Positions 18,115-26,557 of a DNA stretch of 64,000 bases are shown here, piece after piece. The position numbers and the translations under genes are program-made. This DNA comes from Pseudoduganella lutea. Its GTDB lineage: Bacteria > Pseudomonadota > Gammaproteobacteria > Burkholderiales > Burkholderiaceae_D. The stretch covers positions 3,162,001 to 3,226,000 of the forward strand of contig NZ_CP035913.1 of assembly GCF_004209755.1 (NCBI RefSeq), in the 5' to 3' direction. Position 1 is the first letter of the stretch. The number at the start of each line of letters is the position of its first letter. The notes beneath the pieces were generated by a model, which was not told the DNA's origin, made no database searches, and saw only the letters and a list, made by a program, of their open reading frames with translations.

Positions 18115-18842
18115 GTTGCCTCCACACCACATTTGATCAGTTCAAGAGCGAAGCTGAGCTTCTGTGCATATCTTGCGTCGCCGCCGCCATTGTAGAGTTT
18201 GGCAACTTCAGGAACGGTGATGGTGTGCCATCCAACTATGACCCGTTTTACTGTCCCTTTCCGATAAAGCAATACTTGTCCCGGCCTTAAGATTGCAGCC
18301 TGAGGATTCAACTTGCGAAGGATTTCGGTAGTCGTTCCGTAAGTTACAGCGATTCTCGTCATATTATCACCACGATTTATGGGAGCTTCATACGTTTTTA
18401 GATCGGATGTCATGACACTTTGATGCTTGAACTTAGCCATTCGCATCAGCAAGTATGCGATCCCTGCCCTTATGTTGTAAGCAGGTATTGCTCTTGCGTT
18501 ATTGAAATTCAGGTTTTCTTTAAGATCTGGAGGCATTATTATATCGCCGCCTTCGTTACCTGATAACAAAGCAGATAAACCTGGATCTCCCACCACACCA
18601 ATCTGCATTGGCTTTATTCTCCATTCCGCATTACCTGCGCCTGTCTCTACCCATAACATTGCTTTGACAAGCCGCCAGTCCAGTTTTGTATATCCTGCCG
18701 TGCCTGTTAAATGACGGTCGAACTCGTTGATTGCAGATTTAATTTCACAGTCATATGAATGCCACTTGGCCTGGCGGGATCCTTTGTTCAGGCCATCCTT
18801 CCACATTTCGAAACGTCCCTTCTCTTTTACTTGAGTTGCCAT
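18105..18842 (-). CDS. LysM-containing lytic-transglycosylase-like protein, putative peptidoglycan-cleaving toxin
   Basis: This is a 245-residue protein without a signal peptide. An SLT-like catalytic fold is suggested by KAMLWVETGAGNAEW (candidate catalytic Glu near residue 65), KPMQIGVVGDPGL, and YNGGGDARYAQKL near the C-terminus. A LysM-like unit (GDNMTRIAVTYGTTTEILRKLNP, then LRPGQVLLY) is inserted between them, near residues 150-190. AGGAG precedes the ATG at 18842; the longer frame to 18980 has no such support. The GC content is about 45%. A cell-wall hydrolase with no export signal, overlapping a lysozyme-inhibitor gene, is the usual layout of contact-dependent (for example type VI) effector-immunity pairs. 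A phage-type endolysin is the alternative. Confidence 0.68.
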   Translation of the reverse strand: MATQVKEKGRFEMWKDGLNKGSRQAKWHSYDCEIKSAINEFDRHLTGTAGYTKLDWRLVKAMLWVETGAGNAEWRIKPMQIGVVGDPGLSALLSGNEGGDIIMPPDLKENLNFNNARAIPAYNIRAGIAYLLMRMAKFKHQSVMTSDLKTYEAPINRGDNMTRIAVTYGTTTEILRKLNPQAAILRPGQVLLYRKGTVKRVIVGWHTITVPEVAKLYNGGGDARYAQKLSFALELIKCGVEATCD

Positions 18843-19192
18843 TTTGAGCTCCTCTATAGTTTGTCTAGCTCGATATATGGTAAAGAGACTTCGGTATAGT
18901 GTTTTGCTATGGAGCAATGTTGATGGTTTGAAGTCGAAAAAAATTGATTTCGGAAAGACATGCATGATCGATATCGGCACGGACGTCTTTTCTACTAACT
19001 ACTGTCAGATCCAGTGCGGGCAACGCTCTTGCACTAGTATGGAAGCGCACGGCGCACAGGTCATCAAACCGCACGCCATATAATGTAACTGTGATGTATA
19101 TTTGACATGGATCGCCATGATATTCGTTACCGTCGCCGATCGTGCACAAAATGCGGCTGGCTGACGCGTGGCGCAAGACCATTACCCGACCG

Positions 19193-19214
19193 GCGGCTCG
19201 TAAGCCGCCGTTTT
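19193..19214 (+). terminator. Hairpin upstream of ung
   Basis: GGCGGCT-CGT-AAGCCGCC followed by GTTTT lies 18 bases before the ung ATG on the plus strand. No plus-strand gene precedes it. It may be a relic of a gene replaced by the low-GC islet, or an attenuator in the ung leader. Confidence 0.55.
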
Positions 19215-19231
19215 CATATCCAAAAACGCCC

Positions 19232-19894
19232 ATGACCGTACGCATCGAACCCTCCTGGAAGCAGCACCTGCAAGCCGAGTTCGACAAGCCCTACTGGACC
19301 GAGCTCACCGAGTTCGTCCGCACCGAATACCAGACGACCCAATGCTGCCCGCCGGCCAGGGACATTTTCCGCGCCTTCGACCTCACGCCATTCGACAACG
19401 TAAAAGTGGTGATCCTCGGCCAGGACCCGTACCACACGCCGGGCGCCGCGATGGGTTTCTGCTTTTCCGTCCCCGACGGCAACCGGCCGCAACCGAGCCT
19501 GCAAAACATCTTCAAGGAACTGGAAAGCGACCTCGGTGTGCAGCGCACGCGCACCGACCTGTCCGACTGGGCGGAGCAGGGCGTGTTCCTGCTGAATGCC
19601 GTGCTGACCGTGCGCGCCCGCGTCGCCGGTTCGCATGCGGGCAAGGGCTGGGAGACGTTTACGGATACCGCGATCCGCACGCTGTCGCAGGAGCGCGAGC
19701 ACATCGTGTTCATCCTGTGGGGCAGCTATGCGATCGCCAAGAAGGCGCTGATCGATACGACGAAGCACCTCGTCATCACCTCGCCGCACCCCTCGCCGTT
19801 CGCGGCCCACAAGGGGTTTTTCGGCAGCAGGCCGTTTTCAAGGGCAAACGACTACCTGCGCGATAGCGGGAAAGAGCCGATCGCCTGGGCATGA
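19232..19894 (+). CDS. ung: Uracil-DNA glycosylase, family 1
   Basis: Ung excises uracil from DNA to start base-excision repair. The catalytic GQDPYH (Asp near residue 67) and the DNA-intercalation motif HPSPFAAHKGF are present, with LLNAVLTVRARVAGSH between them. The 220-residue length is normal. The ATG at 19232 is preferred because the longer frame begins within the upstream hairpin region. GC content is normal, so the islet on its left ends before this gene. Confidence 0.96.
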   Translation: MTVRIEPSWKQHLQAEFDKPYWTELTEFVRTEYQTTQCCPPARDIFRAFDLTPFDNVKVVILGQDPYHTPGAAMGFCFSVPDGNRPQPSLQNIFKELESDLGVQRTRTDLSDWAEQGVFLLNAVLTVRARVAGSHAGKGWETFTDTAIRTLSQEREHIVFILWGSYAIAKKALIDTTKHLVITSPHPSPFAAHKGFFGSRPFSRANDYLRDSGKEPIAWA

Positions 19895-19957
19895 GATGCG
19901 CTCGATACCAGCGCTCAGGCAAGAATCGGATACGAAAACAGACAACTCCAGAACAGG

Positions 19958-21265
19958 ATGAACATGAACCTCGATCTGCCAGGACTTGCAGAGATTACCT
20001 ATGAAGAACTTGCCGAAAAACTGGACCTCAGCGAATACTTCACTGTGAATCCTGACCATGACGAAGAGGAAGACGAGTACTTCGGCCGCCATCAGCTCCT
20101 TTTTCATGACGGCGACCTGCTCATTTCGAAAAACATCGATATAGATCATTACGACAGGAACTTCATATTGATCGTCAAGGGCGACCTCGAAGTCCAGGGG
20201 GGTATCGAAGGATCGTTCATCGTGACCGGCAATCTCGTCGCCGAATCAAGGGAGTTTGAACCTGACGATCTGCAATATGTCGGCGGCGAGTCCCGGATCA
20301 GATATCTCGAAGTACTGCGGCACCCGGACGATGAAGCACTCTTTGAACTGCCGCCCAATTACAGGTCATCGGCCCCCTTCCTGTTCTGCTATTTCGTGGA
20401 TTTGAAGACACTCAGGTCGGACAACGTCCCTGTCGTCTGGGACGTAAAAAGCGCGCACGATTACGACGGCAATGAAACCAGCCGGACGGATATCCTGTGG
20501 ATGCGAGGATCGTGGGGGCCGTTCATCCTTGCCGAGCAAGTCGGCTACAGTCACGTATCCTGGCTTTCCGACGATGCTTACGGGATCGATGAGGAAGCAA
20601 CGTTGAAAATCTTGAAGGCTGGGCAACCCCCCTTCGCTTTCCAGGATGCCAAGGTTATGCTCGCGGCCTATGGTCAAGCCTATAAAGCTCATCTTGCCTC
20701 GGGCTTCGATGCGGCTTATCCGTTACTGAAGAACCTGTGCGAAACCTATCCCAGGTTCTATCTGCCTTCGTACCATCTGGGCACGAACCTGGCCGGAAGT
20801 GGCGATTACCAGGGCGCCATGCCATACCTCGAAATCGCCGACGCGGCATCGGCTTCGGGGTGGCACTCGACTTTCAATGACGCGAAAGCCTACCTTGGCC
20901 ACTGCCTGCTGCGACTGGGCAGGATCGGCGAGGCGGAAGCACAAGTGGACGCAGTTTCGGAAGAGAGCAAGTCTCTGGTTGCGCATCGAACCAGGGCCGA
21001 AATCCATTTCATCAAGGGCGAGAACGAGCAGGCGCTTGCGGAGGCCGAGAAGGCGCGTAGTCTCGATTGGCGATCGATTGCCTCGAACCTGCTCCTGGCA
21101 GCGATTCATTACCGCCTTGGAAACGAAAAATCCATCAAGGACTTTCTCGGCATGGTCGAACGCCTGAGGCCGGAACTGAAGGTCGATCCGGCTGACATCA
21201 GGAACCTGGATTTCCTGTTCGGGCCGCAGAAAACCTATGTGCCGCGCGAGGAAATGGCGACATAG
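19958..21265 (+). CDS. TPR-repeat protein of unknown function with beta-rich N-terminus
   Basis: This 435-residue protein has no signal peptide. The N-terminal 60 residues are acidic (EEEDEYFGRHQ). Residues about 65-100 form a beta-rich segment (VKGDLEVQGGIEGSFIVTGN) reminiscent of polymer-forming/right-handed beta-helix turns. Residues about 250-420 are helical TPR-like repeats (YHLGTNLAGSGDYQGAMPYLEIA, LGRIGEAEAQVDAV, KGENEQALAEAEKAR). GC is about 55%, below the local mean. I do not recognise a specific family. A scaffold or regulatory role is all that can be suggested. Confidence 0.65.
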   Translation: MNMNLDLPGLAEITYEELAEKLDLSEYFTVNPDHDEEEDEYFGRHQLLFHDGDLLISKNIDIDHYDRNFILIVKGDLEVQGGIEGSFIVTGNLVAESREFEPDDLQYVGGESRIRYLEVLRHPDDEALFELPPNYRSSAPFLFCYFVDLKTLRSDNVPVVWDVKSAHDYDGNETSRTDILWMRGSWGPFILAEQVGYSHVSWLSDDAYGIDEEATLKILKAGQPPFAFQDAKVMLAAYGQAYKAHLASGFDAAYPLLKNLCETYPRFYLPSYHLGTNLAGSGDYQGAMPYLEIADAASASGWHSTFNDAKAYLGHCLLRLGRIGEAEAQVDAVSEESKSLVAHRTRAEIHFIKGENEQALAEAEKARSLDWRSIASNLLLAAIHYRLGNEKSIKDFLGMVERLRPELKVDPADIRNLDFLFGPQKTYVPREEMAT

Positions 21266-21325
21266 CAAAAGGCCGGTTGCAGCGAATGGCGCCGCGGGCA
21301 TGACTGGTCGCGCCGGAATCCGCTC

Positions 21326-22189
21326 CTACCACCAGATCCGGTACGGCCAGTAACTCTCATCCGTCTGCGCCAGCCGGATGATCTCCCGCGGGCTGCTGCC
21401 GACAAGTTCGCGCGCCTCGCGCGACAGGTGCGCCTGGTCCGAATACCCCGAGCGCAGCGCCACGTCGGACAGCGACACGTGCCCGGCCTGGTGCTCGTCG
21501 CGCGCGGCGAGCAGCGATTCCTCCACGCGCGCCAGGCGGCGCAAGGTGCGCAGCGGATGGCCGGCCCACGCCCGCACGCGGCGCTCGGCCATGCGGGCGC
21601 TGCGCCCGGCGCCGGAAAGGGCCGCGCGCATGGCCAGCGACTGCACCCAGTCCTGCGCCTGCGACCAGGAGCCCGTGCCCACGGCATCGCCACGCACGGC
21701 GTGCCAGCGCGGTTCCAGCCAGTCTTCGAAGATGCGGATCCGCGCGTCGTCATCGGGCGCGGCCAGCACGGCGGCACAGACCTCCCGCCATGCTTCGCCA
21801 AGCACATCGTCCGCCAGTGTCATGGCGTCGAGCTGCACCGCCATGTCGAGGCCCGTCAGCGCGTGCAGCGCATCGGCGAAGAACAGCGCCGTCAATGTGT
21901 GGACCGGGCCGGGATTCGCGGTCGCGAAAGGTTGCGTGCGTGGGCCCGAGAAGATCACGGAGCCCGGCAATGCCACCGCGCCCGGCGTGGCGGGTTCGAC
22001 GAGCTCACCGCTGCCCGCGATCATCCACGTGATCGAGCAGAACGGCGTGGCGGGGAAGCGGTTGACACGCTGCGCCGGCGCCAGTGGCACACCGAGCGTG
22101 CTGCGCACCATGTAGCCCCGGATGCACGAGGCAAGCGGCACGCGGGGCGCGGCCAGGCGGGCAATGGTGGGGGGCAGGGTGGCCGTCAT
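21326..22189 (-). CDS. AraC-family transcriptional regulator
   Basis: This 287-residue regulator has an N-terminal cupin-type sensing region and a C-terminal AraC domain of two helix-turn-helices (VSLSDVALRSGYSDQAHLSREARELVGSSPREI, written here as separate helices around residues 230-270). It lies divergent from a cytochrome P450 with 113 bases between starts, so it is the natural candidate regulator of that gene. The start at 22189 was chosen over the in-frame 22207; both are possible. Confidence 0.85.
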   Translation of the reverse strand: MTATLPPTIARLAAPRVPLASCIRGYMVRSTLGVPLAPAQRVNRFPATPFCSITWMIAGSGELVEPATPGAVALPGSVIFSGPRTQPFATANPGPVHTLTALFFADALHALTGLDMAVQLDAMTLADDVLGEAWREVCAAVLAAPDDDARIRIFEDWLEPRWHAVRGDAVGTGSWSQAQDWVQSLAMRAALSGAGRSARMAERRVRAWAGHPLRTLRRLARVEESLLAARDEHQAGHVSLSDVALRSGYSDQAHLSREARELVGSSPREIIRLAQTDESYWPYRIWW

Positions 22190-22302
22190 GGCACGATGGT
22201 ATCCCACTGTGCCGCATGCCCGGCATTCCCATGTCGCAAACGTTCAAGACGGCCGGCGCGGCGCCAGGCACACTGGGCACCATTGACCTGCAAGGAGAGC
22301 GC

Positions 22303-23730
22303 ATGAGTACCACGGCCGCCGAGATGCCCGACCCGACCCGCCCGCAAGCGATTGCCGACCTGCCCGCGCCGCGCGGCCTGCCATTGCTGGGCAATGCGCT
22401 GCAACTGCAACCGGCGACGATCCACCTGGCGATGGAACGGTGGAGCCGCGAATATGGCCCGATGTTCCGCGCGCGGATCGGGCCGCGCGAAGTGGTCGTG
22501 CTGTCCGACAGCGCCGCCATCACGGCCGTGCTGCGCGACCGGCCCGATGGCTTCCGGCGCCCGTCCATCACGGCCGAGGTGTCGGCGGAACTGGGCGGCA
22601 ATGTCGGCCTGTTCCTGGCCGAAGGCGACGTGTGGCGCAACCAGCGCCGCATGGTGATGCATGCCTTTTCGCCCACGGCGATCAGGGCCTATTTCGACCG
22701 CATGGTGCAGGTGGCGCAGCGGCTGGAAGCGCGCTGGCATGCGGCCGGGGAACACGAGATCGACCTGAACGCCGACCTGAAGCGCTATGCGGTGGATGTG
22801 ATCGCCGGTCTTGCGTTCGGCGCGGACGTCAACACGATCGAGAGCGGCGGCAACGCGATCCAGGAACACGTGGAAACCGTGCTGGCCGGTGTGGCGCGCC
22901 GCTCGCTGCTGCCATTCCGCTACTGGCGCTGGTTCAGGCTGCCGGCGGACCGCCGGCTGGAGCGCAGCGTGCGCGCCGTGCGCGAAGCCACGGATGGCTT
23001 CATCGCCGATGCACGGGCCGCGATGGCCGCCGATCCAGCGCTGCGCGAGCAGCCGGCGAATATGCTGCAGGCGATGCTGGCCGCGGCCGACCAGCCGGAT
23101 AGCGGCGTGGATGACTGCGGCGTGGCCGGCAACGTCACGACGATGCTGCTGGCGGGCGAGGATACGACGTCCAGCGCGCTGGCATGGCTGATCTGGCTGT
23201 TGTGGCAGAACCCGGCAGTTCTGGCACGCGTGCAGGATGAAGTACGCCGGAACGTTTCGTCACTGACGCCGGAAAGCATCGGCACGCTCGACTACCTCGA
23301 TGCCTGCGCGCTCGAGGCGATGCGCCTGAAACCGCCCGCGCCGTTCCTGCCGTTGCAGGCGTTGCGCGACACCACGGTGATGGGCGTTGCGCTGCCGAAG
23401 GATACGCTGCTGTGGTGCGTGCTGCGCCACGACAGCGTGGACGACAAGGCATTCCCGGATGCGCAACGCTTCGATCCGGAGCGCTGGCTGGCCGGCAAGG
23501 CGGACAAGGGCGTGGCGCTGCCGTTCGGCGCCGGGCCGCGCATGTGCCCGGGGCGCTACCTGTCGCTGATGGAAATGAAGGTGGCGATGGCCGTGCTGCT
23601 GGGGCGCTTCGACATCGTCGGCGTGCGGGCGGGGGATCGCACGGAGCCGGCGGAAGTGCAGGGGTTCGTGATGGGGCCGACGGCGTTGCGGATGCGGCTG
23701 CGGCCTGCGCAGGCAGGGGCCGGCGCCTGA
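22303..23730 (+). CDS. Cytochrome P450
   Basis: This 475-residue P450 monooxygenase has the I-helix oxygen-activation motif AGEDTTSS (about residue 285), the ExxR pair in EAMRLKPP, and the heme Cys loop PFGAGPRMCPGR (about residue 412). It has no N-terminal membrane anchor, so it is likely cytoplasmic and needs ferredoxin/reductase partners encoded elsewhere. An AAGGAGAG ribosome site decides the ATG at 22303; longer frames extend into the AraC promoter. The substrate is unknown. Confidence 0.93.
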   Translation: MSTTAAEMPDPTRPQAIADLPAPRGLPLLGNALQLQPATIHLAMERWSREYGPMFRARIGPREVVVLSDSAAITAVLRDRPDGFRRPSITAEVSAELGGNVGLFLAEGDVWRNQRRMVMHAFSPTAIRAYFDRMVQVAQRLEARWHAAGEHEIDLNADLKRYAVDVIAGLAFGADVNTIESGGNAIQEHVETVLAGVARRSLLPFRYWRWFRLPADRRLERSVRAVREATDGFIADARAAMAADPALREQPANMLQAMLAAADQPDSGVDDCGVAGNVTTMLLAGEDTTSSALAWLIWLLWQNPAVLARVQDEVRRNVSSLTPESIGTLDYLDACALEAMRLKPPAPFLPLQALRDTTVMGVALPKDTLLWCVLRHDSVDDKAFPDAQRFDPERWLAGKADKGVALPFGAGPRMCPGRYLSLMEMKVAMAVLLGRFDIVGVRAGDRTEPAEVQGFVMGPTALRMRLRPAQAGAGA

Positions 23731-23747
23731 TACTGCATGCGAAAACC

Positions 23748-23800
23748 GGTGTCTGACACTATTTCCTGGATAAGGCACCCAGGAAATAGTGTCAGACACC
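23748..23800. repeat. Perfect 22-bp inverted repeat between convergent genes
   Basis: Arms 23748-23769 and 23779-23800 are exact reverse complements (beginning GGTGTCTGACACTATTTCC) around a 9-base loop. The repeat lies between the P450 gene and the convergent deaminase, so it could terminate both. It belongs to the palindromic repeats scattered through this window. Confidence 0.8.
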
Positions 23801-23813
23801 TGGCCCCTTGGCT

Positions 23814-24299
23814 TTACTGATCCTTGTGCCAGAAGCCCGCGTGCGCGACTTTCGCTTCGTCCTCGCGCCATGGCCCGATCACCTCGGTCGGCCGCTGCCC
23901 GGCGGCGAACACTTGCCGGCACGGCAGCGACAGCGTGGGGTTTTCCGGATCGCTGCCGGTCAGCGACAGCAGCGTCGCTTCGGACATCGCATACACCACT
24001 CTTCCCACGCCGCTCCAGTAGGTGCCGCCTGCGCACATGGCGCAGGGTTCGGCGTTCGTGTACATCGTGGCGCCCGCAAGCCGGTCGGGCGAATACTGCG
24101 ACGAGGCGATGCGCAGCGCATTCATTTCCGCATGCGCGGTGCGGTCGCTGCTCGATGCGTTCATCGCCTGCGCGATCACGTTGCCTTCGGCATCGGCGAT
24201 GATGGCGGCGAACGGGTGGTGGCCCTCGTCGCGCGAGCGCTGGGCCAGCGCGAGCACGTCCGTCAGGAACTGGTGGTCGCGCGCTGTCGGTTCGGTCAT
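23814..24299 (-). CDS. Nucleoside/purine deaminase (CMP/dCMP deaminase family, guanine-deaminase-like)
   Basis: This 161-residue zinc deaminase has the HAE zinc/proton-shuttle motif (TAHAEMNAL, near residue 55) and the PCAMCAG zinc site (near 84). The family includes guanine deaminase and TadA; there is no tRNA-binding tail typical of TadA. It follows the terminator of the nucleoside-binding-protein gene on the same strand. A role in deaminating imported purines is inferred from the neighbouring nucleoside ABC system. The exact substrate cannot be fixed from the sequence. Confidence 0.82.
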   Translation of the reverse strand: MTEPTARDHQFLTDVLALAQRSRDEGHHPFAAIIADAEGNVIAQAMNASSSDRTAHAEMNALRIASSQYSPDRLAGATMYTNAEPCAMCAGGTYWSGVGRVVYAMSEATLLSLTGSDPENPTLSLPCRQVFAAGQRPTEVIGPWREDEAKVAHAGFWHKDQ

Positions 24300-24313
24300 A
24301 TGGTCTTTCAGAT

Positions 24314-24345
24314 AAAAAAACGGGACGGGTGGGGGCCCGTCCCGC
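24314..24345 (-). terminator. Terminator after the BMP binding-protein gene
   Basis: Read on the minus strand, a CGGGACGGGCC.../...CCCGTCCCG stem is followed by seven T, 34 bases after the stop of the binding-protein gene. It separates that gene from the deaminase, which would then need readthrough or its own promoter. Confidence 0.82.
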
Positions 24346-24378
24346 AACTCGGGTCAATCGGTTTTTCGATAGGCGTGA

Positions 24379-25464
24379 TTACTTCGGAATCGTGCCTTCC
24401 ACGCCCTGCACGTAGAAGTTCATCGACATCAGTTCCTTCATCGGCATCTGCACGCCGGCGGCCACCTTGACGGCGCCCGACTGGTCCTTGATCGGCCCGG
24501 TGAACGGTACCGCGGTGCCGGCCGCGAAAGCAGCCTTCTTCGCTTCGAAGAGCTTGGCCGCGTCGGCAGGCACCGCCGGGTTCAGCGGCGACATCTTGAC
24601 CATGCCTTCCTTCAGGCCGCCGTGCACGTGCCCTGTCTTCCAGGTGCCCGCCAGCACGGCCTTGGCCACTTCGGTGTAGTAGCCACCCCACTGGTTGGTG
24701 CTCGCGGTGAGGTGGGCCTTCGGTGCAAAGCGCTGCATGTCGGAATCCCAGCCGAATGCATACTTGCCCTTTTCCTGGGCCGCCTGCAGCGTGGCCGGGG
24801 AGTCCGTGTTCTGCGTCAGCACGTCCGCGCCCTGGGCGATCAGCGTTTCCGCCGCCTGGCGCTCCTTGGCCGGGTCGTACCAGCTGTTCACCCAGATGAT
24901 CTTCGTCTTGATCTTCGGGTTCACGCTCTGTGCGCCCAGCGTGAAGGCGTTGATGTTGCGGATCACTTCCGGCACGGGGAACGAGCCCACGAAGCCGAGG
25001 GTATTCGTCTTCGTCATCTTGCCGGCGATAATGCCCTGCAGGTAGGAGCCTTCGAACAAGCGTGCCTCATAGGCGCCCATGTTCTTGTTGGTCTTGAATC
25101 CGGTGGCGTGCTGGAACACCACGTTCGGGAATCCCCTTGCCACTTTCTCCGTCGCGTTCATGTAGCCGAACGAGGTGGTGAAAATGAGCTTGTTGCCATC
25201 CGCCGCAAGCTTGCGGATCACGCGTTCGGAGTCCGCGCCTTCCGGCACGTTCTCGACATAGGTGGACTTCACCTTGCCGCCCAGTGCCTTCTCCATCTCG
25301 AGACGGCCCTGTTCGTGGGCGTAAGTCCAGCCTGCGTCGCCGACCGGGCCGATATAGACGAAACCCACCTTCAAGGGCTCCTGTGCCAGCGCCGGAGCGG
25401 CGGTGGCGGCCGCGCCCAGCGCGGCGGACAGGGTGGCCAAGGCGAGCAGCTTGCGACGATTCAT
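24379..25464 (-). CDS. BMP-family nucleoside ABC transporter substrate-binding protein
   Basis: This 361-residue periplasmic protein has a signal peptide ending ALAQ-EPLK (near residue 28). It carries BMP/PnrA-family features: KVGFVYIGPVGDAGWTYAHEQGR, TTSFGYMNATEKVA, GSFPVPEVIRNINAF and QNTDSPATLQAAQEKG. BMP proteins bind purine nucleosides. It lies 20 bases after the Tsx-like porin gene on the same strand and is the partner of the ATPase and permeases encoded on the other side of the GntR gene. Confidence 0.92.
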   Translation of the reverse strand: MNRRKLLALATLSAALGAAATAAPALAQEPLKVGFVYIGPVGDAGWTYAHEQGRLEMEKALGGKVKSTYVENVPEGADSERVIRKLAADGNKLIFTTSFGYMNATEKVARGFPNVVFQHATGFKTNKNMGAYEARLFEGSYLQGIIAGKMTKTNTLGFVGSFPVPEVIRNINAFTLGAQSVNPKIKTKIIWVNSWYDPAKERQAAETLIAQGADVLTQNTDSPATLQAAQEKGKYAFGWDSDMQRFAPKAHLTASTNQWGGYYTEVAKAVLAGTWKTGHVHGGLKEGMVKMSPLNPAVPADAAKLFEAKKAAFAAGTAVPFTGPIKDQSGAVKVAAGVQMPMKELMSMNFYVQGVEGTIPK

Positions 25465-25484
25465 GATGTTCCTCTACAGGTTGG

Positions 25485-26333
25485 TCAGAAATGGTATTCG
25501 GCACGCACCATCGGGGTTCGTGCGGTGGCGCCTGGAACGGTCTTCGACGGGTTGCCGAACTTGTTCTTCCAGTACTGGTAGCCCACGCCGAGCTTGAAGG
25601 TGTTCTTGTTCGCGCCGAGCAGCGAGCTCACGTCGTACATCAGCTTCATGTCGACGTTGATTTCCACGGCCGTCGGAGCGCCGTATTCGTTCAGGCCCTT
25701 GGTACCGATGTAGTTCGCATAGCCTTCGAATTCCAGCGGCACGTTCGGGATTGGAATGCTCCAGGAACTGAACAGCGCGGCGTGCGTGTCGTAGCGGTAG
25801 CGGTCGGTCGCTTTTTGCGTGAAGCCGTTGTAGGGAGCGTTGGATTCATGCAACGCCACCAGGCTCACGTTCAGGAAACCGGGCACGTCGAACATGATCG
25901 TGGGGCCGAGGACCAGCATGCGCTTCTTCGAGTTGTAGCCGGCATCGGTCTTGCTGTTGATGTCGAAACCACCCGTGATGCCGAACCCGCGGATCACACC
26001 GTAAGAGAGGTTCTTGCCGGTGACCTTGCCCAGGTCGAGGGTATGGCGGTACAGCGCATAGGCTTCGTGCGCACCCGAGCGGGAGCCCACGGCGGACGGA
26101 TCGTTCTCGTCCGACAGCAGGTAATCGACACTGAAGAAATTGCTGCCGTACTTGTAGCCGCTGGCGTGGCTGAAGTTCACCACGTGCTTGGTGATGTCGG
26201 CGCCGTTGTACGGCTCCGAGAATTTCGTACCGTAGCGGTAGCTCAGCGAAGTATCGCTCCAGTCGGCCGCGTGGGCGGCGCTGGCGAAGGTGGCGGCGAG
26301 AGCGAATGAAGCAGCAAGACGAATGGTGTTCAT
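25485..26333 (-). CDS. Tsx-like nucleoside-specific outer-membrane channel
   Basis: This 282-residue outer-membrane beta-barrel has a signal peptide (after SAAHA, near 22). The mature protein opens ADWSDTSLSYRYGTKFSEP and ends in Phe (MVRAEYHF), as Tsx/OmpP channels do. Repeated aromatic strands such as YKYGSNFFSVDYL run throughout. It would let nucleosides cross the outer membrane to the BMP protein encoded next. The ATG at 26333 gives the clean signal peptide. The upstream region holds several palindromes. Confidence 0.85.
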   Translation of the reverse strand: MNTIRLAASFALAATFASAAHAADWSDTSLSYRYGTKFSEPYNGADITKHVVNFSHASGYKYGSNFFSVDYLLSDENDPSAVGSRSGAHEAYALYRHTLDLGKVTGKNLSYGVIRGFGITGGFDINSKTDAGYNSKKRMLVLGPTIMFDVPGFLNVSLVALHESNAPYNGFTQKATDRYRYDTHAALFSSWSIPIPNVPLEFEGYANYIGTKGLNEYGAPTAVEINVDMKLMYDVSSLLGANKNTFKLGVGYQYWKNKFGNPSKTVPGATARTPMVRAEYHF

Positions 26334-26363
26334 GCGAAGTCCTTGTAAGTGTTGTGTAACGGA

Positions 26364-26395
26364 TTGCATCCAATGTGCCGAAAGATTGCATGCAA
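26364..26395. promoter_or_regulatory. Paired TTGCATxCAA palindromes before the Tsx-like gene
   Basis: TTGCATCCAA (26364-26373) and the perfect palindrome TTGCATGCAA (26386-26395) lie 22 bases centre to centre, about two helical turns. They are 31-62 bases upstream of the ATG. They look like a cooperative operator pair for a regulator not identified here. Confidence 0.45.
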
Positions 26396-26514
26396 CGTCG
26401 ACAGTACCCTTAGCAAGTACCGGGCCACCCCGCTGTCTCCTATGACGGCGTGCCCTCCGCTTTGAAACTCCGCACCAGGACGGAACGTCCCAACGGTGCC
26501 GATGTGCATTGCCG

Positions 26515-26527
26515 GTGCATTATGCAC
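26515..26527. promoter_or_regulatory. GTGCAT-T-ATGCAC palindrome
   Basis: This is a perfect 6+6 inverted repeat in the Tsx promoter region, 14 bases from the GntR-type box at 26542. The binding protein is unknown. Confidence 0.35.
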
Positions 26528-26541
26528 ACAACTTTGGGGCG

Positions 26542-26555
26542 TTTTGTATACAATT
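26542..26555. promoter_or_regulatory. GntR-type operator, Tsx/BMP side
   Basis: TTTTGTATACAATT contains the perfect palindrome TTGTATACAA, the same core as the site at 27517. Both are preceded by GCG. It sits between the GntR stop and the Tsx-like gene. FCD-type GntR regulators commonly bind TNGTNNACNA-like cores. Confidence 0.65.
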
Positions 26556-26557
26556 TT

